Shown here: positions 19,301 to 27,386 of the stretch, in pieces
Numbering within the stretch: position 1 is the first letter of the stretch
Layout: each line of letters opens with the position of its first letter
Assembly: GCA_024233215.1 (NCBI GenBank)
Contig: JACKPW010000001.1
Coordinates: forward strand, 744,001 to 808,000
DNA length: 64,000 nt
Direction of reading: 5' to 3'
Source of the DNA: Verrucomicrobiales bacterium
GTDB taxonomy: Bacteria; Verrucomicrobiota; Verrucomicrobiia; Limisphaerales; J093
The notes under the pieces: generated by a model
The model's database searches: none
Told to the model about the DNA's origin: nothing
What the model saw: the letters and a program-made list of their open reading frames with translations, nothing else
Translations under genes and position numbers: made by a program

Positions 19301-19395
19301 TCTTCGACAACGAAAAGGAACGCACTGACCCGGTTCGAATTCGGGTAAGGGTCCAAGGCACCGCCATCGCCCACTCAGCGGCACCCAGGCGGTAG
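16372..19395 (+). CDS. Exported tri-haem c-type protein of the HZS-alpha-like family
   Basis: About 1007 residues from the ATG at 16372. The start is uncertain, since a signal-like segment (GIRGLLRAATVLLAAVALT) begins only near residue 57. The N-terminal half is a beta-propeller-like region with repeated PDGRIVF, FDPSIMRDGRILYGRWEYVD and FSDQHEGRNALFLI blades. The second half has three c-haem motifs: C567-I-G-C-H571, C618-V-R-C-H622 and C758-G-Q-C-H762. This arrangement recalls proteins annotated as HZS-alpha-like, named for the hydrazine synthase alpha subunit, which are frequent in PVC bacteria without anammox. No other anammox gene is present, so a redox or sugar-oxidising role is more likely. 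It lies between the sulfatase and the S9 peptidase. Confidence 0.85.
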   Translation: MSEGTDISSATQPPSGQAGSPQRFHRPCARHAEDSALGPEQAPDRHTQTQPTPTTGGIRGLLRAATVLLAAVALTNNGAAKAAPLREALDFPVLFTKRGNYQGIHIYDTCYQWHPGGGIYVLENPSSPPEKHRVRTVIDENSGNSLGRGMYFDPDLSFDGQTLLFCFKGEPEGSSCIYEIRIDGTGLRQITNPRADYLPCEDGGEARSVYHGRNGSLGAAQDLTPAYLPDGRIVFTTMRHNGLVPCNNTGVAILHVMNADGSDIHPISVNSETEFDPSIMRDGRILYGRWEYVDKTALTIQSLWTVYPSGTMETALYANNMVFPEAVLDSRQVFSDPDYVVSTFSKHNSTPRGAIALIDTRIGKNDPGAVFNFSDPAHPLRDTGEACEPYPLGKDFILFSDQHEGRNALFLIRRNEDDSLTRELLFSDPTIDCHSPIPIRVQQLAAVRPAQGDRTQDHGYFLLEDVYQGMPNVPRGTVKKLRVVEETSRVSPTPGSGPFNQTFTISAALAWTAKNYLGEVSIEPDGSAYFEAPAGKMLFFQALDAEGRCVRSMRTFIQAAPGTTRGCIGCHENKQEAFQGKGLAIAQTKPPQQIRDESWGSGVLDYPTMIQPILDRHCVRCHGGEDGFAAGLDLTGGWTEYFSNSYENLVSRRELQYEATLIAGVCSMNGTAYYSAPLFPAYAIGSPAAPLARVVVEGDLGHRERFRMTRRERDLILAWIDGNGPYHGTWNYTPRGFQLAEWQETRKQLSAAMTDAGCGQCHATEGPNARFEPDWFNLERPELSRILRAPLARDAGGLGEALCRDRKVDSFQRLRIFSTGQYEHAVKPLDSFPKQQWRPWDKGERSGEPVISFAGASDEHYRKMLAIIARGRDQVLANPRLDMPRGELFAIAGRHRNIYPVRLPKRLPELTAEQLPSGEVAVRWGLTTHTWGLFADVHRSREPDFVPDPENRVARTELGAFIDRSVLPAGDLHYAVIFDNEKERTDPVRIRVRVQGTAIAHSAAPRR

Positions 19396-19489
19396 CCATG
19401 GGGAACGCGGCCGGCCCGGCTGCTCCAGTCGGCGGCTCGCCGAATGGCCCTGCGGCAATGTCTCGTCACCGGAGGGTGAGCCTCAGCCC

Positions 19490-19600
19490 CCTTTCGCGGT
19501 CGCGCATGCAACGGGACCTTGAACCCTCGTTGGAGGGACAAGCTCCGCGAGTCCCTGGAATCCATTCAGGGCCTCGTGTAACTCGGCCCTCCATTGGCGG
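19490..19600 (-). repeat. 111-bp hairpin repeat, copy 2 (inverted)
   Basis: The reverse complement matches 14684-14794 across the full 111 bp with scattered substitutions and a compensated inner stem. Together the two copies form inverted ends around a 4.7-kb segment holding the sulfatase and haem-protein genes. It contains no reading frame of its own. Confidence 0.85.
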
Positions 19601-19666
19601 TTGTTGCTTCATGGAAAGGGCAGGAGCGGGTTGCTTTGCCGCGCCGGCGTGTTGACAATGCCCCCC

Positions 19667-21730
19667 ATGAACGCACGACCGCCGATCCTCGCGTTGCTCG
19701 GCCTCCTCGGGGCCCTGTTTGCCCCTACGAGCCTCGCCGCCACCATTCCCAGCCTGCTCACCCCGCAGGACATTGCCCAACTGCAATCCGTGACCTCCGC
19801 CGTCGCCTCGCCCGACGGCAGCCACGTTGCCTTCACCCGCATGGTCCCGCGCGACCTGGCCGAGGAGGAGGACGGAGGTACCTGGACGGAACTCTGGGTA
19901 TACGATCCCGCCACCGCCACCGAACGGCCCTTCGTCACCGGCAAGGTCGGCGTGAGCAGCGTCGCGTGGACCCCGGACGGCCGTCAGATCGCCTTCCTGG
20001 CAAAACGCGGCGACGACGCATACCGTTCGCTCTACCTCATCCCGATCGATGGGGGCGAAGCACGTCGGGCAGTTTCGCTGAAATCGGACATCGCCGCCTA
20101 CAGCCTGGCACCGGACGGAAAACGCGTGGCGGTGGTGGCGACCGACCCCGAACCGAAGTCCGTGAAGGAAGCGCGGAAGAAGGGCTTTTCCCAGGAGGTC
20201 TACGAAGAGGACTGGGCCTACGCCCGGCTCTGGGTGGTTTCACTGTTCAGCGACAATGCCGATGCCCGACCCCTCCCGATCGAAGGGGATGTTCACCAGG
20301 TCGTGTGGCGGCCCCGGAGCGAGCAAATCGCCATCAGCGTCACGCCCACGCCGGCGGTGGACGACACCTACGTCCGCCAACGGGTCCGGATCGTGGACGC
20401 TTCCAGCGGCGAAGTGATCACCCGCGTGGAAAACCCCGGCAAGCTCGGCCAGATCGCTTGGAGCGTCTACGGCTACCACCTCGCGATGATCGCGGCGGAG
20501 GACGAGCACGATCCTTCCGCCGGCCGCTTGATGCTGGTGAATGCCGAGACCGGCCAGTTCACCGACCTGATCCCCGGCTACGAGGGTGAGGTGGAGGCCG
20601 TTGCCTGGACCGGGGCGGACCGACTGGTCTTTCTGGCGAGCGAAGGGGTCCAGACCGTGGTCGAGGAAATCCGGTTGACCGGTCTGGAAGTGCAGCGCGA
20701 ACAGGTGCTTGGCCCGCGCGGACCGGTGTTTCGTTCGCTGACCCTCGGCGGTCAGGGGACGGTGCTGGCGCTGACCGGAAGCACCCCGTGGCATCCGTCC
20801 GAACTGTTCACGCTGAGCACCGGAGGAGACAGCCTGCAGCGACGCACCGACAGCAATCCCTGGCTCGCGCACAAGCAAATGGCCACCCAGGAGGTGGTCA
20901 CCTGGAAGGCGCGGGACGGATTGGAGTTGCAGGGTGTGCTGATCCACCGGTTGGAAGGCGGCAGCGAGGCCGGCCCGCTGATTCTCGCCGTGCATGGCGG
21001 CCCCGAATCGCATGTCCAAAACGGATGGTTGACCAGCTACAGCCTGCCGGGCCAGGTGGCCGCGGCCCGGGGCATGGCCGTCTTCTACCCCAACTACCGG
21101 GGCAGCACGGGACGGGGAGTCGCGTTCTCCAAACTCGGCCAGGGCGATCCGGCCGGGAAGGAGTTCGACGACCTCGTGGACGCCGTGGACTTCTTCATCG
21201 GCGCGGGGCTGGCGGATGCCAAAAGGATCGGGATCACCGGCGGATCGTATGGCGGGTATGCCACCGGTTGGTGCTCGACGCGTTATTCCGACCGGTTCGC
21301 CGCGGGCGTGATGTTCGTTGGCATCAGCGACAAGGTCTCGAAGGTGGGCACCACGGACATCCCGGATGAGGAGTATCTGGTGCACGCCCTTCACCGGCCC
21401 TGGGAGATGTGGGATTTCCTCCTGGAGCGCAGTCCCATCTACCATGCCGGCAAGAGCCGGACGCCGCTGTTGATCCTGCACGGGAAGGCGGATCCGCGCG
21501 TGAACCCCGGGCAGTCGATGGAACTCTATCGCCATCTGAAGCTGCGCAGTGAGGCACCGGTGCGGTTGGTGCTGTACCCGGGAGAGGGACACGGCAATCG
21601 CCGGGCCGCCTCGCGTTACGACTACAACCTCCGGATGCTCCGGTGGTTCGAGCAATACCTGAAGGGCGCGGGCGGCGGGGCACCGGCGTGGGAACTCGAT
21701 TACGACTTGCAGGAAGGCGCGGAGAAATGA
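19667..21730 (+). CDS. Secreted S9 family peptidase (acylaminoacyl/dipeptidyl-peptidase type)
   Basis: A 687-residue protein. Two ATGs (19658 and 19667) are possible; the second gives the cleaner signal peptide NARPPILALLGLLGALFAP. Residues about 30-430 are a WD40-like propeller (SPDGSHVAF, TPDGRQIAFL, LAPDGKRVAV). The alpha/beta-hydrolase domain carries Ser527 in TGGSYGGY, Asp609 in GKADPRV and His642 in GEGHGN, the prolyl-oligopeptidase triad in the right order. Such enzymes remove short peptides from oligopeptides, probably in the periplasm. It is not tightly linked to its neighbours, being preceded by the second hairpin repeat. Confidence 0.93.
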   Translation: MNARPPILALLGLLGALFAPTSLAATIPSLLTPQDIAQLQSVTSAVASPDGSHVAFTRMVPRDLAEEEDGGTWTELWVYDPATATERPFVTGKVGVSSVAWTPDGRQIAFLAKRGDDAYRSLYLIPIDGGEARRAVSLKSDIAAYSLAPDGKRVAVVATDPEPKSVKEARKKGFSQEVYEEDWAYARLWVVSLFSDNADARPLPIEGDVHQVVWRPRSEQIAISVTPTPAVDDTYVRQRVRIVDASSGEVITRVENPGKLGQIAWSVYGYHLAMIAAEDEHDPSAGRLMLVNAETGQFTDLIPGYEGEVEAVAWTGADRLVFLASEGVQTVVEEIRLTGLEVQREQVLGPRGPVFRSLTLGGQGTVLALTGSTPWHPSELFTLSTGGDSLQRRTDSNPWLAHKQMATQEVVTWKARDGLELQGVLIHRLEGGSEAGPLILAVHGGPESHVQNGWLTSYSLPGQVAAARGMAVFYPNYRGSTGRGVAFSKLGQGDPAGKEFDDLVDAVDFFIGAGLADAKRIGITGGSYGGYATGWCSTRYSDRFAAGVMFVGISDKVSKVGTTDIPDEEYLVHALHRPWEMWDFLLERSPIYHAGKSRTPLLILHGKADPRVNPGQSMELYRHLKLRSEAPVRLVLYPGEGHGNRRAASRYDYNLRMLRWFEQYLKGAGGGAPAWELDYDLQEGAEK

Positions 21731-21767
21731 GGCGATAGCCCGGGTGTTTCACGCCGTCTTTCGTAGC

Positions 21768-21873
21768 GCAGATATCTGATCTGCTGTATCGCGGGTATCC
21801 GACCCGCAGACCGCGCGAAAGTCCGGACGCTCTGCCGAATGGAATTCGGTGATACGGCAGCTCAGATATCTGC
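21768..21873. repeat. Cloverleaf-like inverted repeat element
   Basis: Outer arms 21768-21790 and 21851-21873 are complementary over 23 bp with two mismatches. Between them lie two more hairpins, GCGGGT/ACCCGC at 21791-21807 and CCGAAT/ATTCGG at 21835-21849. The whole can fold into a three-way or four-way junction. It lies 38 bp after the peptidase stop and may act as terminator or be a mobile repeat. Confidence 0.7.
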
Positions 21874-21978
21874 ACCAGCAGCAGTGTCGCGTTCATCCCG
21901 GATCAGGTGTGGAATGTCCGGGCTGGTTACCGGAAGCGGCGAACACCGAAAACCAGCCGCCTCGGCGAGGGATCTGAC

Positions 21979-22644
21979 ATGGGACTGGACCTGGTTGAGA
22001 TCGTGATGGATGTGGAGGACGAGTTCCGGCTCGACCTCCCGGATGCCGAGTGTGAGCGGTGTGAAACCGTTGGACAGTTCGCGGACCTCGTACATTCCAG
22101 GCTGCGCCGGAGCCAGGAGGAAAGATGCCCGTCCCAACACGGGTTCTACATCGTGCGCAAGGCGCTGATGAAACATCTGGGCCTGGCCCGGGCGGAGGTC
22201 CGTCGGGACACCCGGCTCGAAGCGATCTTCCCCCGGAAGCGCCGCCGGGCGGCCTGGATGAAGGTGGCAACCGACCTCACCGAGAGCAGGAAGCCCCCGG
22301 ACATCTTGGTGCGCCCCCGGTCTCTCAAGATCATCCTCAACCTGACGGTCGTTGCGACAGCGGTTGGCACAGGACTCGCCATCGGCCGGTGGGCGGGGAT
22401 TGGCGCAGCACTGGTGCTTGCGATCCTGGCTGAGGTCCTGACGCGGGGCTGCCGGGTGGAGTTCCCGACGAAGCTCTCCACCGTTGGGGACTCGGTCCGC
22501 TTGGTAACCACCTTGGACTCCGGGATTTGGACCAAGGAACAGGTGCTGGGCAAGATCCAGGTCATCGCCGCGGACAATCTCGGGTTGAAGCCGGAGCAGA
22601 TCACCCCGAACAGCCACTGGGTCAAGGATCTGGGCGCGGACTGA
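21979..22644 (+). CDS. Diverged acyl-carrier-like membrane protein
   Basis: A 221-residue protein. The ATG at 21979 is chosen because the product then begins MGLDLVEIVMDVEDEFRLD, which matches helix II of an acyl carrier protein. In a carrier this would follow a phosphopantetheine Ser, but the position after GLD is Leu here. The C-terminus (KIQVIAADNLGLKPEQITPNS to VKDLGAD) matches helix I of a carrier and stops exactly where the DSL motif would start. The middle has a basic, helical segment (KRRRAAW) and two hydrophobic stretches (about 118-160). From memory, similar proteins occur in Verrucomicrobia and Planctomycetes and usually keep both carrier-like ends. Partner and role are unknown, and no fatty-acid or polyketide genes are near. 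Confidence 0.75.
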   Translation: MGLDLVEIVMDVEDEFRLDLPDAECERCETVGQFADLVHSRLRRSQEERCPSQHGFYIVRKALMKHLGLARAEVRRDTRLEAIFPRKRRRAAWMKVATDLTESRKPPDILVRPRSLKIILNLTVVATAVGTGLAIGRWAGIGAALVLAILAEVLTRGCRVEFPTKLSTVGDSVRLVTTLDSGIWTKEQVLGKIQVIAADNLGLKPEQITPNSHWVKDLGAD

Positions 22645-22768
22645 AACAGGCGGCGGTATCAACGGCTTGACAGGCAGGCATTCGGGAAGGACCTTCGCGA
22701 CGTTCACCGCATCGACTGAGCCTGCGGTTCAGACGGTGCAGCACCCTTCTTGGGAAGGGCGCAACCGG

Positions 22769-22813
22769 CGGGCCCTGACGATCGAACTACCGTGTGCACG
22801 GTCTCAGGGCCCG
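22769..22813 (+). other. Nested hairpin upstream of the aminotransferase
   Basis: The perfect arms CGGGCCCTGA (22769-22778) and TCAGGGCCCG (22804-22813) enclose a second hairpin, CCGTG/CACGG, at 22790-22801. It ends about 70 bp before the aminotransferase ATG. No run of T follows, so a leader structure or repeat is as likely as a terminator. Confidence 0.45.
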
Positions 22814-22884
22814 TCGCTCCGTTCATGGACCGCGGGTTTCGTCTTGCCTGTCCCGCCCGCTGCCCTAACCTCCGGGGCTTGACT

Positions 22885-24060
22885 ATGGACTACCGTATTT
22901 CAAAGAACGCCGCGGCTCTCTCGCCGTCACTGACCCTGGCAATTGACGCGAAGGCCAAGCAGATGAAGGCCGAAGGCATGGACGTCATCGGTTTTGGCGC
23001 GGGCGAGCCGGACTTCGACACCCCGCAGCACATCAAGGATGCCGCCATAAAGGCCCTGGCCGACGGGTTCACCAAGTACACCCCCAGCAGCGGCACCCTC
23101 GAGTTGCGCAAGGCGATTGCCGACAAGTTCCAGAAGGACAACGGACTGACCTACAAGCCCTCGCAGATCATCGTCTCCTGCGGCGGCAAGCACTCCTGCT
23201 TCAACACCATCATCGCAACCTGCCAGGAAGGCGACGAGGTCCTGATTCCCGCCCCCTACTGGGTGAGCTACCCGGAAATGGTCAAGCTGGCCGGCGCCAC
23301 CCCGGTGGTGCTGCCCACCACCGACGCCACGGAGTTCAAGATCACCCCGGAACAACTGGCGGAGGCCATCACACCGAAGACGCGACTCTTGATCCTCAAC
23401 TCGCCGAGCAACCCCACCGGCACCCTCTACACGGCCGACGAACTCAAGGCCATCGGCGATGTCTGCGTCGCGAAGGGCGTGCTCATGATGAGCGACGAGA
23501 TCTACGAAAAGCTCGTCTACGACGGGGCCGAGCATGTGAGCGTGGCCAGTTTCTCAGAGGACCACTACAACCACACCATCGTGGTACACGGTCTCGCCAA
23601 GGCCTATTCCATGACCGGCTGGCGCCTCGGTTTCCTCGCCGCGCCCCAGCCGATCGCCAAGGCGATCGACGCCATTCAAAGCCACAGCACCAGCAACCCG
23701 ACCTCCTTCGCCCAGAAAGGTGGTCTCGAGGCACTCACCGGGCCCCAGGATCACCTGCCGGTCTGGCTCGCAGAATACGACAAGCGTCGCACCTATGCCT
23801 GCCAGCGGCTGAACGCCATGCCGGGAATCAGTTGCGTCAATGCCAAGGGCGCCTTCTACCTGTTCCCGAACATCAGCCAGACCGGATTAAGTTCCACCGA
23901 GTTCTGCTCCCGCCTGCTGGAGGAGGAGAAGGTCGCCGCCGTGCCCGGGATCGCCTTCGGCGCCGACTACGGCATGCGCATCAGCTACGCGACCAGCATG
24001 GCCAACATCGCCAAGGGCCTGGACCGCATGGAACAGTTCGTCCGGAAACTGGCGAAGTAG
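22885..24060 (+). CDS. Class I pyridoxal-phosphate aminotransferase, aspartate type
   Basis: A 391-residue cytoplasmic enzyme of the aspartate aminotransferase subgroup Ib, transferring an amino group between Asp and 2-oxoglutarate; close relatives may act on prephenate. Motifs seen are GAGEPDFDTP, NSPSNPTGT and SDEIYEKLVYDG. The Schiff-base Lys239 is in HGLAKAYSMTGWRLGF; the family usually has Ser-Lys here, so Ala before Lys is a mild variation. The active-site Arg is in the ending GMRISYATS. The ATG at 22885 starts exactly at the conserved N-terminus. A clear hairpin terminator follows, so it is likely a single-gene unit. Confidence 0.95.
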   Translation: MDYRISKNAAALSPSLTLAIDAKAKQMKAEGMDVIGFGAGEPDFDTPQHIKDAAIKALADGFTKYTPSSGTLELRKAIADKFQKDNGLTYKPSQIIVSCGGKHSCFNTIIATCQEGDEVLIPAPYWVSYPEMVKLAGATPVVLPTTDATEFKITPEQLAEAITPKTRLLILNSPSNPTGTLYTADELKAIGDVCVAKGVLMMSDEIYEKLVYDGAEHVSVASFSEDHYNHTIVVHGLAKAYSMTGWRLGFLAAPQPIAKAIDAIQSHSTSNPTSFAQKGGLEALTGPQDHLPVWLAEYDKRRTYACQRLNAMPGISCVNAKGAFYLFPNISQTGLSSTEFCSRLLEEEKVAAVPGIAFGADYGMRISYATSMANIAKGLDRMEQFVRKLAK

Positions 24061-24090
24061 TCACAGCAAGAATCGCTTCAAATGAACGAC

Positions 24091-24113
24091 GGGCGTGGTC
24101 ACAAGCCACGCCC
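24091..24113 (+). terminator. Intrinsic terminator of the aminotransferase gene
   Basis: GGGCGTGG (24091-24098) and CCACGCCC (24106-24113) form a perfect 8-bp stem with a 7-nt loop, followed by GTTTCGCTT. It lies 30 bp after the stop and also before the 3' end of the convergent DUF2339 gene, so it could serve both strands. Confidence 0.8.
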
Positions 24114-24126
24114 GTTTCGCTTATCG

Positions 24127-24186
24127 CCCCCCCATCTCCCATCTTCTATACGCCATCGCCCATCCCCCATCTACTCTCCACCCACC
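24127..24186. repeat. CCCATC-type degenerate repeat tract
   Basis: About six loose copies of CCATC(G/T)CCC in a pyrimidine-rich stretch between convergent genes. It runs over the stop codon of the DUF2339 gene. Confidence 0.5.
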
Positions 24187-27155
24187 TGCTTCCGGGCGGT
24201 GGTGGCGAAGAACCGCTGGTAAAGTACCGAAGCCAGGATGGCGACCACAGCGACCGCGAAGAAGGCGCCGATGCGGTAGGGGGCGGAGAGCACCATGAGG
24301 TCTCGGAGAAAAAGCTTGGCCAGCGTGATTCCGAGCAACCCCATGCCGGCGTAGCGCACCAGACGTTCCCGCTGCCACACGCCGACCGCCACAAGCGTGA
24401 TCGCGAAGAGCGCCCAGGCGATGGAGAAGCTCATGTCCCGGCCGAAGCTGCCGGTGAGCTGCAGTTCGATCCGCGTTCCCGTGGAGAAATAGTCGGCGAT
24501 CTCGAGATTCACCAGGGCGAAAGCGAGCACGGTGCCGGCGCCGAACAGGAAGGGGCGGACGTTCGTCCCCAGCACCTGCTGACGCGTGGGATCCAGCAAC
24601 CGCCCCCCGGCGAACAGGGCCAGCGTGGCGAGGCCATAGGTGTAGAGCACCCAGTTGAAGACCGGCGTCCCGCTACGATCCGCATACTCCAGGGCCCACG
24701 GAGTCAGCAACCGCACCGTGACGACCAGCAGCAACGCCAGCCCCGTCCCCCGCAATCCCGGATGCGGCACCCGCCGGAACAGCCAGAGCAACGCCACGCC
24801 TTCCAGCGCCCAACCCAGGGTCAGCCACTGGCGCTCGAATTCGATCGGGAAGACCAGCGTAACAAAGAACAGCAGGGTCCCCCCGGCCCAGGCAAGCAAA
24901 CCGGGACGCACCACCAGGTTTGCCGGGAACCACCGCAGCACAAACCACAACACCCCGGCAGCCGGCAGCGCGAACAATGCCGGCAGAAGCCCCGGGTGGG
25001 CCATGGGCCAGGCACGCCCCACCGTGTCATGCACCAGGAAGAAATGTCCCATCAACCCCAGCGCACCGGTGGCCCACGGAATCGTCCGGGTGTCGGCGGA
25101 ACGCCAGGCCAGAAACGGCCAGCCCAGAAAGACGAGAGCGAACAGCACGTTCCAAAGAACCGGGGCCACCGCGGTCTCCGGGTGGAAACGCGCCCCATGC
25201 CACGCCGCCTCGACCAGCAGCACCCCACCCAGGGCGACCAGGTTCAGGCCGTCGTCCCGGATCCAGCGTGCCGCCGCGAGCATCACGAATGCCAACAGCA
25301 AGGCCACCGCGAACACCCGGTGCGGAGCGTCCAACGGCAATCTCAGGGTCACCAAGCCCAGGAGGATGAAGGGCAGAAAGCCGGACATCCAGGGCAGCGC
25401 GACCTCCGCCGGAGCCGGTTTGGACCCCGGCTCCCGATTGGTGCGCTGCCACCATTGCCCGACCAGACTTCCCCCGAGAAACAGCAACCCAAACAGCCCG
25501 ATCAACAGGCCCGTCCCTCCCATGCCGGCAACGTCCCGTGGAATGGAGATCGCGTGCGAGGCCAGCGCGACGAAGGCCAGCACGATGGAGATCGCCATTG
25601 CCGGCAAGGACCCGGTCACCAGCGCCAGGAGAATGCCCAGGGCACTCACCAGGAACGCGGTGACCCAGACACCGCCGCTCAGCCCCAGATGCCGTGCCAC
25701 AGGCAGCAGGAACAGCAGCAGCGTGAGGGCCGGAAAGAGGTTCGCCCACACCGCCGAGCGGGGCTTCGGTTCCCGCATCGCGACCACCAGCGGCGCCACG
25801 CTGTGCAACACGCCAAACAGGAGGAACGCCGCCAGGGTCCAGCCCAGGTTCGCATCCGACAGGTGCATGCCGCTCCAACCGCCCAGCAGGGTGAAGGTCA
25901 ACCCCCCGCCCGCCGCCACCAACCCGCGCAGGCCCGGTTGCTTCCACGCCATCGCCAGCCAGCAGACATCCCCCAGGAACACCAGGGTGAAGAACCACAC
26001 CGGCCGGACCGCAACGAACGACTCCGTCACCACCCCAAGACCGAATCCGAAGGTGACAAGCGGCACCATCGCCGCCGCCCAGGTGATCAGCGGATGCGCG
26101 TGCTGCCCCCCCCCGCCCCGCCAGAACAGGAGCAGGAAGGGCAGGTTGAAGACCGCGACGATCGCCAGCAGGGTTGCGGCCTTCCCGGGAGCCATGAACG
26201 CCGCGAACCACGCCACCTGGGTCAGCACCGTGCCAATCGCCCCCAGCAACGCCAGGAAATGCCAGCCCTTGCGCCAGGTGATCGCGAGCAATCCCAGGTC
26301 CAGCAACAAGATGTAACCAAAGAGCGCCAGCGGCTGATCCACCCCCGTAGAAAGCATGGGCGGGGTCAGGAAACCTCCCACCAACCCCAGCACCGCCACC
26401 ACCCGCGCATCCATTCGCACCGCCAGGGCAAACGCGGCCGCCGTCACCAGGGTCATGATCACAAAGGTCGTGGTCACTCCGGTGAAGTCGTAGAAGGAGT
26501 GACACGCGAAACTCGTCGCGTAGAGAATCACCACCCCGGTGGCACAGAGCGTCTGCGAGGTGACTTGATAGTCCCGCTTCCGGAGCACGACACCGCCCAC
26601 CAACAAACCCAGGCCTCCGGCGAACCCGGCCGCCACTCGCAGGGCAGGCGAGATGAGGTTGTTGTCGAACGAGTATTTCACGAAGAAGGCCGCGGCGAGG
26701 AAAAGGGCAAAACCACCCAGCCAGGCAAACAGCTTCACCCCGAGGAACTGCTCCCAGTCGATCCGCGCCGGGACCGGGGCGGGCGTTTCCGGGGAAGGTG
26801 CAGGAGGCTTCGGCGGAATCGTCGGGAGGGACGGTGTTGGCGTCGGCACGCCAACTGGAAGGGCGGAGGTGGCCGGGCTCGCTGGCTTTGCCGCCGTCGC
26901 TGCCGGTTTGACGACCGGCGGGGCGGCCGGGGCCGGCGGCTGGCGCCGGTTCAGCAGTTCCCCGGGCAGCGTCTCGACGGTCTCACCCTGAGGCGTCCGG
27001 GTCACCTGCCCGGCCGTTCGGAGTCGCTCGATTTCCTGTTGCTGACGAAGCATCCGAAGGCGCAACTCCGCCACCTCGCGTCGGGTCGCCTCCACCATCC
27101 CGTGGAGCCACCACGTCACCCCCGCCAACACGATGAACAAGAACAGCGTTTCCAT
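24171..27155 (-). CDS. DUF2339 multi-pass membrane protein
   Basis: A 994-residue integral membrane protein. The ATG at 27155 (METLFLFIVLAGVTWWLHG) is preferred over one 51 bp upstream because the first TM helix follows directly. After that helix comes a coiled coil (REVAELRLRMLRQQQEIERL) and a Pro/Ala-rich linker. About two dozen hydrophobic helices follow, beginning at WEQFLGVKLFAWLGGFALFLAAAFFVKY, where (W/N)xxGxxxxxxGxxxxxxG is the DUF2339 hallmark. The family's function is unknown; no catalytic motif is visible. It converges on the aminotransferase and shares its terminator region. Confidence 0.9.
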   Translation of the reverse strand: METLFLFIVLAGVTWWLHGMVEATRREVAELRLRMLRQQQEIERLRTAGQVTRTPQGETVETLPGELLNRRQPPAPAAPPVVKPAATAAKPASPATSALPVGVPTPTPSLPTIPPKPPAPSPETPAPVPARIDWEQFLGVKLFAWLGGFALFLAAAFFVKYSFDNNLISPALRVAAGFAGGLGLLVGGVVLRKRDYQVTSQTLCATGVVILYATSFACHSFYDFTGVTTTFVIMTLVTAAAFALAVRMDARVVAVLGLVGGFLTPPMLSTGVDQPLALFGYILLLDLGLLAITWRKGWHFLALLGAIGTVLTQVAWFAAFMAPGKAATLLAIVAVFNLPFLLLFWRGGGGQHAHPLITWAAAMVPLVTFGFGLGVVTESFVAVRPVWFFTLVFLGDVCWLAMAWKQPGLRGLVAAGGGLTFTLLGGWSGMHLSDANLGWTLAAFLLFGVLHSVAPLVVAMREPKPRSAVWANLFPALTLLLFLLPVARHLGLSGGVWVTAFLVSALGILLALVTGSLPAMAISIVLAFVALASHAISIPRDVAGMGGTGLLIGLFGLLFLGGSLVGQWWQRTNREPGSKPAPAEVALPWMSGFLPFILLGLVTLRLPLDAPHRVFAVALLLAFVMLAAARWIRDDGLNLVALGGVLLVEAAWHGARFHPETAVAPVLWNVLFALVFLGWPFLAWRSADTRTIPWATGALGLMGHFFLVHDTVGRAWPMAHPGLLPALFALPAAGVLWFVLRWFPANLVVRPGLLAWAGGTLLFFVTLVFPIEFERQWLTLGWALEGVALLWLFRRVPHPGLRGTGLALLLVVTVRLLTPWALEYADRSGTPVFNWVLYTYGLATLALFAGGRLLDPTRQQVLGTNVRPFLFGAGTVLAFALVNLEIADYFSTGTRIELQLTGSFGRDMSFSIAWALFAITLVAVGVWQRERLVRYAGMGLLGITLAKLFLRDLMVLSAPYRIGAFFAVAVVAILASVLYQRFFATTARKQVGGE

Positions 27156-27386
27156 GGTCTTCAGGTTGTTGCGTCGCGCACCGGCAACCGCCACAGCGGC
27201 AGCCACCGGGGTCGGACTGGTGAGAGACTACACCCGCCGGCAACGAAACGGATAATCGAAAAACCCCGCGCCGACCATCGACCCGGGCAATGAGCCGATT
27301 CCCGTCAGGCCGGCCGGTCGGTGCAACGCCGAATTCAGCCTCGCGAACCGGCCCCGGCTGTGGCGAACTCTTCCCGCGTGCGCGAC

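Noticed and set aside
16372..19395. Hydrazine synthase (anammox) assignment
   Set aside because: Family resemblance only; the window has no other hydrazine pathway gene and the host looks aerobic or fermentative heterotrophic.
19651..19657. TTGACA before the S9 peptidase start taken as a -35 box
   Set aside because: It lies only a few bases before the ATG, too close for a promoter.
23832..27293. 1153-residue plus-strand open frame
   Set aside because: Antisense to the DUF2339 gene, Gln/His/Arg-rich, with no signal or motif; a shadow frame.
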